Part shown: one piece after another, positions 56,527-64,000 of the stretch | Layout of the letters: each line of letters starts with the position of its first letter | Position numbering within the stretch: position 1 is the stretch's first letter | Assembly: GCA_038373885.1 (NCBI GenBank) | Contig: JAWZYV010013180.1 | Location: 1 to 64,000, forward strand | From: Cheiracanthium punctorium | Taxonomy: Eukaryota > Arthropoda > Arachnida > Araneae > Cheiracanthiidae | Length of the DNA stretch: 64,000 nucleotides | Reading direction: 5' to 3' | Position numbers and translations under genes: made by a program | The notes under the pieces: model-generated | The model's input: only the letters and a program-made list of their open reading frames with translations | The model's database searches: none | Told to the model about the DNA's origin: nothing

Positions 56527-58123
56527 GGCAGGGCCGTAGCGAGCAAAATGGAAGACTGAAAATTTATAACTTAATTAAATTTTTTAAACTTAATTAATGT
56601 ATGGGCACATCTTACAGACTGGGAATTTTCAGTTTGGAGACCATATAAAAATGTACATTTGTATTTATTTAGATTTAATCTTCCAAAAACTATAATCATT
56701 ACTGTAAAATTTTGTACCTTTTTTTTTTTTTTACATAAATTTGTGATTTACTGTAAAATATTTGTGAAAAATATTTAAGGAATAAAACCCCAGGTCAGTG
56801 TTTTTGGGATATTCTGTGTACACTGACAAGTAATTTTTCTTTAATGATACAAGTTGAAATTAATTTTTAAAAATATAATCTTAGCTAATTTCTCTTATCT
56901 GTAATTATCTGCAACTTATTTTTGATTTCCCTTCAATTGTGGAAATTTAACTAGATTTAAAAATTGCATTTTTCACATCGTTAGTATTAGAGTATTCCCA
57001 GTCGGAACTGACAGACACTGTAATATTTAAAAATTACTAAAGTTTGAATTTGGGGTATAAATAAAAGTGTTTAGTACCTGCAATTTAAAATCAAAACTAT
57101 CATGGCCTACATTTATTATAAAATCTATTTTTTAATCATTTAAAAAGTGAAAGATTTAAAGCTTTATATTATTAATTTTAATCGATGTTTTTTTTTGTTT
57201 TTTTTTTTTTAAATATTGTTCCAAGGTATGACTATCCCGGATGTTCGGTGAACAGGAATTATTCAGTTTGGGCCAACTTTTTTTAAGGGAACTAACTATA
57301 CCCATTTTATTTTTAATCTTTAAAAAAATATTCAATTCTATTTCGTGATTGCTTTCTTGCTCCAAAATGAAATAGAAAAAATTCACAAAATTAGGTAAAA
57401 TTTCACAAAAAAGGAAAGAAACCTGGACTGATCCCTGATATCCTATATGTTTGTGTGTGTGAGAGAGAGAGGGAGTATTTATATATAAAATGATATTAAA
57501 TCAAACAGACCTCCCCCCTCTCCTCACCCCTCCTAAAAAAATCTCGGACCCCTCCAAAATTATTTTCTGGGTACGGCCTTGGTAATAAAAGTTCCTGACC
57601 CACCCACCCCCCTCTTGGCTACGGTCTTTCAACACATTTTATCAGACAAATAAACAAATTATATATAAACTGTAATTATTATTATTAGTATAAAACATAT
57701 CTTCCTAAAATCTGTCTATTTTTTAAAAATTTTTGCTTTGGGGACAATTTGGCATCCGCCTGCAAAGAAGGCCTTGCAGGCCCGCTTCTGCCGGCCCTGC
57801 TAGTTATCTATAGAATTACTGCTTGTAAATTCTTGTAACTGAGCTTTGAAGAGTGTTTGACAAGTTTCTAGAAACAATTATGTTTGTGTTTCATCCTGAC
57901 ATCTTGACTGGCTACTGAAACTTTCTACAAACCCCAGACTTTAAAAGCATACACTCTAATACGAATCTGACAATTCAGCAGAGTTTCTGTGACAAAGTGA
58001 ATGATATACCACTGTGTCATTCCGAATGTTGGCTGCATTATGTTTTTGGAATTTTGAAGTTTAGTCAATTTTTTGATTATGAAAACACATACTGTAATGA
58101 ACTACAATGGAACGACACAGGCG
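56527..58123. other. AT-rich spacer with MITE-like scraps
   Basis: Pieces resembling MITE ends occur: CAGGGCCGTAGCGAG (56529), GGGTACGGCCTTGG (57570), TTGGCTACGGTCTTT (57615) and CCGGCCCTGC (57791). None forms a pair with a convincing target duplication. No gene. Confidence 0.35.
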
Positions 58124-58131
58124 GTATGAAT

Positions 58132-58867
58132 AACGTGACCATATATTTTTCCCTTCAAAACAGGACATCTACTACTTTTTGGCAATAGGGTGTTTATTTT
58201 CTTCCTCAAAACGGGACATCGATTGTTTTTAAGGTAATAGTGAAGGAAGACTGAATTTCAGGTCTGGGTATCTTTGAGTTGTTAAGTAAACGTGCAAAAA
58301 AGAGCTTGTGTTAAAGTTAACTTCAAAATAAAATGAAAAAAACTTTGCTGAAACACACATATACTATAAAAAATAGTGCAAGACGTACATTTCGGGTGGT
58401 ACAAGAGGTAGGCCCTTCTTCGACTTTAAAAACACCCTCCGACACAAGGTAGGAAAGTGAGAAATGTCAACAAAAGCACACACAGAAAAAAGGAAATTCT
58501 CATTCGGAAGGAAAAACATTCTCAGAAAACCAGAGTGAAAAGGGAAAATAAAGTGGAGAACGGAGGGAGGAATAAGCAAAAGAGGAACATGACTTTAAAA
58601 AAAGAAATAAAAATTAAATTGAAATAGTTGACAGAAAAGGAACAGTAAAAGAACAAACACTGCCTTTGGATGATTTTAGATTTTTAGCGGCCTTTATTGA
58701 AATCGTTACCGTGGGTTGCTCTTTCTAAAAACGGGACATTACAGGGGACATTTTCTAAAAACGGGACATTACGGTGTCCCAAAGCTGTGCTTGGGGACAA
58801 CGGGACAGGGACAAGCTACCTAAAAACGGGACTGTCCCATTCAAAACGGGACGTATGGTCACCTTAG
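58132..58867. mobile_element. hAT-type MITE, GTGACCATA family
   Basis: Inverted ends AACGTGACCATAT and ATGGTCACCTTAG are flanked by exact GTATGAAT (58124-58131 and 58868-58875). Internally AAAACGGGACATT-like motifs repeat several times near both ends, as is usual for transposase-binding subterminal repeats. It is 736 bp. Confidence 0.75.
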
Positions 58868-58875
58868 GTATGAAT

Positions 58876-60060
58876 CTGAATCTAGCTTATCTGTTCTTGC
58901 TAGATATTTCTCAAAATCTACAGGCGGACACTCTTGCGCTACGCTTAGTGTTTATCATGTTCTTAGTAGTGTGGTTACATGCCCTAAACTGAAACGTTCT
59001 AGGTAGAAAACAGAAACTCATTGATACTCCTTGAAAAATAGTTGCCATTTTCCTCAAAATAGTTGCTTTTTAGCTGTTTCTCCATGTGAATAGTAGCCAT
59101 AGTCACTTATTTTCGATTATAGGAGCATATAGTCTCCTTTTAGTAGCCAGTGGGCACCCTGAAATATGGTGTGAATATGAAGCTAAATAAAAGAAAGCAT
59201 GCTGGTTTTACGTTATAAGCCGGTAGATGTTAGGGACATTTCTGAGCGGTTAAATAAAAAAAATAAAGGTAAGTGTCTTTTTATTTTTAACGAATCTTTG
59301 CAATGTTTAAGGTTTTTAATGTGAATTTTAAATTGATATTTGACGTTTATGTTTTCGTAAGTGCTATTCTAATTATACTGACTTTATATGAATGTACAAC
59401 TAGGTTGTTCAATCCACTGATGTTTTTTTGAGTTCAAATGGGCCAGTGTTTTCCCAGTTTACATTAGCTGTACAACTAGGTTGCTTAATCCACGGTAGTT
59501 TTTTAGTTAAAATCGGTCCACTGTTTGCTCATTTTAAATTGCCTGTTACTGAATTTGCAGACATTTTTTTAGGTTTAATATGGACGGGATAATAGGTTAT
59601 AGGTTAAATATGGATTTGTTTTAATGTTAGTGGAATATATGTGCAATTTTAATGTGTTAAAATACTTTAACTTTGCAGATTGTGCAAAATGGTTGGCGAC
59701 AGTCGCTGGGGCTTCGCAACCGCTAAGCTCCAGCGACTGTCGCCATGTTTACATGGGGTGCGCACCGGCTTCTATGAATTTACCAGAAATATTTTAAAAT
59801 ACAAACATCAGTCAAAGCAGACATGAGAAACTATTCCCCCCAAAAAATATATTACAATATTAAAATATGTGAAATGATATCTAACTGTGCAACAAAAAAT
59901 GTTTTTATTAATCTTTTTCAATTTTAAATTTCTAGCATATTTCTAGATAAACAATGAGTAAAACATAATGAGCATTCATTTAAGTATATCTAGTTTTTAG
60001 AGCAACTTTAGATGCATTATTTCAAATCAAATGCTTTCAGGTTGTTGAGCCTGATGAGTA
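58876..60060. other. AT-rich spacer with a tandem pair and a hairpin
   Basis: A diverged direct repeat of about 78 bp starts TGTACAACTAGGTTG at about 59392 and 59470. The GC-rich hairpin at 59694-59745 is listed separately. No gene was recognised. Confidence 0.4.
59694..59745. repeat. GC-rich hairpin with 21-bp stem
   Basis: TGGCGACAGTCGCTGGGGCTT pairs with the following inverted copy over 20 of 21 positions, with a 10-base loop. It stands out against the AT-rich surroundings. It could be a tiny foldback element or a structured RNA. Confidence 0.7.
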
Positions 60061-61104
60061 GGGTTGCCAACCGTCTCATATGAGCGAGACGTCCTGTTTC
60101 TAGGGCTATAGAGGGCACGTCCCACAAAAGGTGTGCAGAGGATGCCAAATGTCCCGTTTTTGGTCTATTTTTTGAATACAATAAGTAATTTAATGATTTG
60201 ATAAATTATAATGATCGCAGAAGACTTTAAAAATAAAGTTTCTTTCCTAAAGAAAGAAAAGATCTCGGCAGAAGTGATTGTATAGTTTCTTTTCTAAACA
60301 AGTAATATTATGATTTCAGTAAAAGTAGTTTAATATATCTTTCTTCCAAATAAATAATAGTTATAATCGTAGTAGAAAATGTGATTTAAGACTTCAAGTT
60401 TCACTTATAAAATTATGTTATCAATATGTACTTATGGGTTGTTTAAATTATATTTAAAAAGCCAAAGTAAAAAGACATTGTTTTTGTTAATGAAAGAAAA
60501 TAAAAGGTTTAATTTAATTCCAAATGATAGTACTATTATTTGTTTTGATTACAAAGAGAGTTGGAAGACTAATAAATAATGTTCATTTGGTACTTATGTA
60601 TTATACCGGTGGTCCGCCAAGACGAGCGAATTTTTGAGAAGATAAATGCCAGGCACGTGAAATTATTAATGGTTTTGAACACGACTGGCAACAGTCGTGT
60701 TCAAAACCATGCATCAATTCAATGCATCAATTGGCATCAAATGCATCAAATGGTTTCAATGCATCAATTTGGCAACTCATTTGATGAAAAAATAACTTGG
60801 CAGGAATGACCACCGGGATAATACGTAAGTACCGTTCATTTTTTTTGTCATTAGTTTTACCAATTGTTTTATCGGTCAACTATGTTGCATGTGTGACTAT
60901 GCCGAATTAGCAGTAAGCATAATAATGTTGAATAAAACTATTTTAAGTGTAAAAATTAAATCTGATTTTATATGTGTGTCGCTTTCTTGTAATAAGTAAG
61001 CTGGGTCCTGCTTTTTTTTACCATGTCCTGCATTTTAATCGGGAAAGTCCTGCAAATCCAGGTATAAAGATTGGATGAACAATAACTGATCTTGCGACCC
61101 TAAT
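60061..61104. mobile_element. possible degenerate hAT element
   Basis: The ends TAGGGTTGCCAACC (60060) and CTTGCGACCCTA (61092-61103) are roughly inverted. The flanks do not match well. It holds the MITE at 60589-60833. Low confidence. Confidence 0.3.
60589..60833. mobile_element. hAT-type MITE, GGTACTTACG family (third site)
   Basis: It begins GGTACTTATGTATTATACC, ends GGGATAATACGTAAGTACC, and is flanked by exact GTTCATTT (60581-60588 and 60834-60841). It is an independent insertion of the family seen at 5487 and 12522. It contains a local expansion of a CATCAA/ATGCAT motif (60705-60775). Confidence 0.85.
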
Positions 61105-61283
61105 GAAGAAAACTACTCAGAAATTGAAACTTTCCCCAAACACTTTAAAATGCCCGAGACCCAAAATAGGAACAAAAAGCCTGAGATTCAGGCCAAAATC
61201 CTCAGATTTGGCACGTCTGGATTTATAATATAAAAAAATGAAGAATAATGATGAATTGCAAAAAATCGAAAAAGCTTAGAGCT

Positions 61284-61826
61284 TAAAGTGACCAGATTTC
61301 CTGCTTTTGGGTGGACAGTCCCATTTTTTACCTATATGTCCTGCTGTACTCACAGAACCCTAAAATGTCCCGTGTTTCCATTCCTGTCCCACCAAAGTCC
61401 TGCTTTATGAAAAATAAATAAATGTGGAATAAATTAACATGGAAATGATTGTTATTTACAAAGTTTTTTGTTACTTGTATTTAACACCAGTTTCTTTTAT
61501 TGATGAAAATGTTTGTGTTATAATGTATATTAATACACACCTAATCTATGGATGGTGATTCTACAGTTAAAGTTAGAAAAACTACTTTGGAAAGTTATCC
61601 AAAAATTAAGTAGAAAATTATTTAAAAACTAAGTTTATGTAATAGGCCTATTTTATTTGTATATTTGCTATATTTTTCAACTCGTATTTCTCATAAAAGT
61701 AAAAAATCGGATTATTTGAAAAAAAAAAAATCTTGGGGGAGGTGAGGGTTCGGGATAATTTTTTCCCCTCCCGACTCTGGTTTAGAAATGTCCTGATTTT
61801 CAGTTCAGAAAAAATGGTCACTTTAC
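61284..61826. mobile_element. possible hAT-type MITE, AAAGTGACCA ends
   Basis: TAAAGTGACCAGATTTCCTG at the left pairs with AAAAATGGTCACTTTA at the right. Internal TCCTG/GTCCCG motifs resemble the 58132 element. No matching target duplication. Confidence 0.45.
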
Positions 61827-62570
61827 ATAAGCTACATATTATAACAAATCTATACTAGTTACAAAAGAGAATGTTTCAATACAATAATTTTGCAAACAAA
61901 ATAAAGTATTAAACTTATAAAACTTATACGAATTACCATGGTTCTTTTCACCGTGGTACAAGTTTGCCATACCTGTGCCTGACAGTAATACACCAGTTTC
62001 TGTAGAAAAATAAATTAAATTAAAAAATTTTTTTTCATCTTTATGTAACAAAACTACTTAAATTGCATCAATAAAAAAAAAAAAAACGAGAAGATTTTGC
62101 AAGTCCTTCATTCGGCTTGGACAAACAAGTAGCTTTCCTGAAATAAAAAATGTATGTGCATTAATTACATAAAGAATTATCCCGCCAATTTCTGATAACT
62201 TTTGTTTTGTGGCGCGGAAATGGTCCTCTCCGTCTCTGGGATCTTTCCAGGCTTGGGCTATCCAGACGAAACGGAGAACAATAGGAAACCGCGAATCAGC
62301 GGTAGTTGACATTCTCTTCGCCGTGGCGCTGCTGTTATGCCCAGAATCTGAGCGATTTAAAAGGCCAGTCCATACAATTAAAAGGGCATTAAAACTGTCA
62401 AAAATGCTTCACTCTTAATTTTTAAAAAATTTTTTTTAATTAAACAGACTGTATCTTTATGAATAAATATATTAATGTATCTTCATCCATGCACATATTG
62501 AAAAAAAATTTAAGAAATTGTTAGTTGGCTAATTCTTTTAGGAGTTTCTTCTACATGTAATAAATTACCC
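61827..62570. other. spacer before the inverted repeat
   Basis: No gene recognised. Between 62200 and 62360 the sequence is GC-richer, but no frame is convincing. Confidence 0.35.
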
Positions 62571-64000
62571 AGGTAGCACAAAGATATTGACAAATGTCCA
62601 CCGATATCGGGCAATATTTTGAAAGTCTCTGAATGTCATACATTGAATTTACGACATCTGCCGATATTGGCGGATATTAATTAAAAGTAATCCTTTTTAA
62701 AAACATTTAAGAGAATTTCTTCAATTATTTTATAACCTTATCATTCAGAAATAACATCCTAATGTTTTTTTTTTTCATTTAATCCAATTTTTTAGCGATA
62801 TACTCATTTCAATGTACTATTTTAAACATTGGTGAATATCAGGGAATATCGCAGAAATGATATTCTGTTTACAACATTGGTGAATATCAGGGAATATCGC
62901 AGAAATGATATTCTGTTTACAACATTGGTGAATATCAGGGAATATCAAAGAAATGATATTATGTTTACAACATTCAACTCGCGCATGCGTACTAATCGTT
63001 ATTCTTGGCGGGCGGGAGGAATTTCCAAACATCAACAACGTGGGAAGTCGGAGGGTCGGAGTCGCCATTGAACATGAACTTATTCAGGATACATTTTGCT
63101 GATCGTCATGGCAAAGGATATAGAATTATCTTCTAAAATGTAGGTACATCTTTTATGTTATTTAACTGTCATTTACATTGTTTTTTATATATTGATATAT
63201 GTGTTGTTTGTTTATATGACGATGCAACAAGGAATATGCTGCACATCAAATCAGTATTTTTTTTTCTACAATTGTGTAAATATTTCGTGAAAGGTGTTTA
63301 TGTCTGCAATTTCTATGTTTGCGATATTTTGAAGGAGAACGTAAATCTATTTGCCGTTGCGAACATTATGTGAAATATTCTTGTACACGTTTATTGTGAT
63401 TGTTATAGTGCACAAAAAATACTGAGTTATTTTTGATATAGTGCACACTAAAAATATAATATCGAAGCTTTGGGGGGGGGGGAGTGATTTCAGCTTCTTA
63501 GAAGCAAAGAAGTTTATCTTCATCGCAGTTTATATCAGAAGTTTTAATTTAGTCTCGGAACATATTTCTATTTTTTTTGGGGGGGGGGCGAGTGTAGAGC
63601 TTTTGAAACGTTTAAAGCTCAACTTCATGTGTTTAAAATTAATGTGAAGAAACACAAAAATTGGCTCAGTACCTGAGCCCAAGAATTATATTCAATATTA
63701 AGTAGCTAAGAAAATTGGAGGAAATACAAATTATTTTTTTTTTTTGTTCAGTGGTTAGTCTAGTAGTTCGCAGCGTACTTTGAGTTTCATTTTGCCTGTG
63801 ATATACCATCATTTCAGGGTTGGGTTTTTGACTTCAAAAACTGTTTTTCGACATGACAAGCATCAAAAACTGGTTTAAACCCTCAAAAACTAATCCATAA
63901 AAGAAAGAGAACAATATGCAAACTAATTATGCACTATATTTACATTTTGCATTAAACTAAATGCCTAATTAAAATTAATTATATTAAAATATAACAATTA
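62571..64000 (+). repeat. inverted repeat partner of 15949-17281, runs off window
   Basis: It starts CCCAGGTAGCACAAAGATA right after unrelated sequence. The 48-bp tandem units are at about 62825-62968, and the CAGGGTTGGG terminus of the hAT element at about 63816 is preceded by CATCATTT. It stays collinear with the left copy to the last base. Confidence 0.85.
62825..62968. repeat. three 48-bp tandem units (second copy)
   Basis: Units begin near ACATTGGTGAATATCAGGG at intervals of 48 bp (62826, 62874, 62922). This is the mirror of 16883-17026. Confidence 0.8.

Noticed and set aside
56529..57800. One MITE between CAGGGCCGTAGC (56529) and CGGCCCTG (57798)
   Set aside because: The flanks GGCATAGG and CTAGTTAT do not match, and alternative ends lie between them.
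17283..62570. The whole 45-kb block as one transposon with these repeats as its terminal repeats
   Set aside because: The sharp CCCAGGTAGCAC borders face inward, not outward, so they cannot be that element's outer ends. A larger element would need outer ends not seen here.

Overview
This window is non-coding-rich, AT-rich animal nuclear DNA. It has intron-like sequence with polypyrimidine tracts, a tRNA-derived SINE, several LTR retrotransposons (BEL/Pao, Ty1/copia, Gypsy) and dozens of hAT- and Tigger-type DNA transposons. The BEL and copia proteins have an arthropod look. A chelicerate, perhaps a spider, is my guess, but nothing here proves it. There is no bacterial-style operon, no rRNA or tRNA gene, no CRISPR array, and no long host gene that I can name.

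1-14.4 kb: after short palindromic elements (163-747) comes a giant inverted duplication. Its left arm is 1048-8684, its right arm 9477-14367, and a 0.8 kb repeat-rich centre lies between them. Each arm is about 4.9 kb of original sequence. The left arm is longer because it carries a 2.75 kb insertion (1671-4423). Three small DNA transposons sit at mirrored positions in both arms, so they predate the duplication. Each arm also carries pieces of a small spliced gene: a two-exon 64-residue reading frame that is open only in the right arm, and a terminal-type exon that is open in both.

14.6-17.3 kb: a 1.5 kb hAT-type element holding two more hAT-type MITEs is followed by a repeat with 48-bp tandem units. 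The block 15949-17281 recurs inverted at 62571-64000, so about 45 kb lies between the two copies.

17.3-30 kb: a truncated minus-strand copia (LTR, half-tRNA primer site, gag), a broken Gypsy RT fragment, two Gypsy-type LTRs (19424 and 28336), a SINE inside a hAT MITE, a Tigger-like element holding two smaller MITEs, and further hAT elements with exact or near-exact 8-bp target duplications.

30-55 kb: a nest of transposons. The outer layer appears to be one hAT element of the DUF4371/ZMYM type (30079-55111). Its minus-strand transposase gene is split by a foldback-type element (33747-52994) with a TAA target duplication and tandemly repeated arms. Inside that lies a BEL/Pao element (from 36689), whose gag is interrupted by a complete second hAT element (38302-43164) with an open 757-residue transposase. 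The BEL integrase is cut off and joined directly to a truncated copia (46737-52163). The hAT element holds a further MITE (42238-42518).

55-64 kb: mostly unrecognised AT-rich sequence with a few MITEs, then the inverted repeat copy that runs off the window end. Apart from the 757-residue transposase and the small right-arm gene, every protein-coding region is visibly broken.
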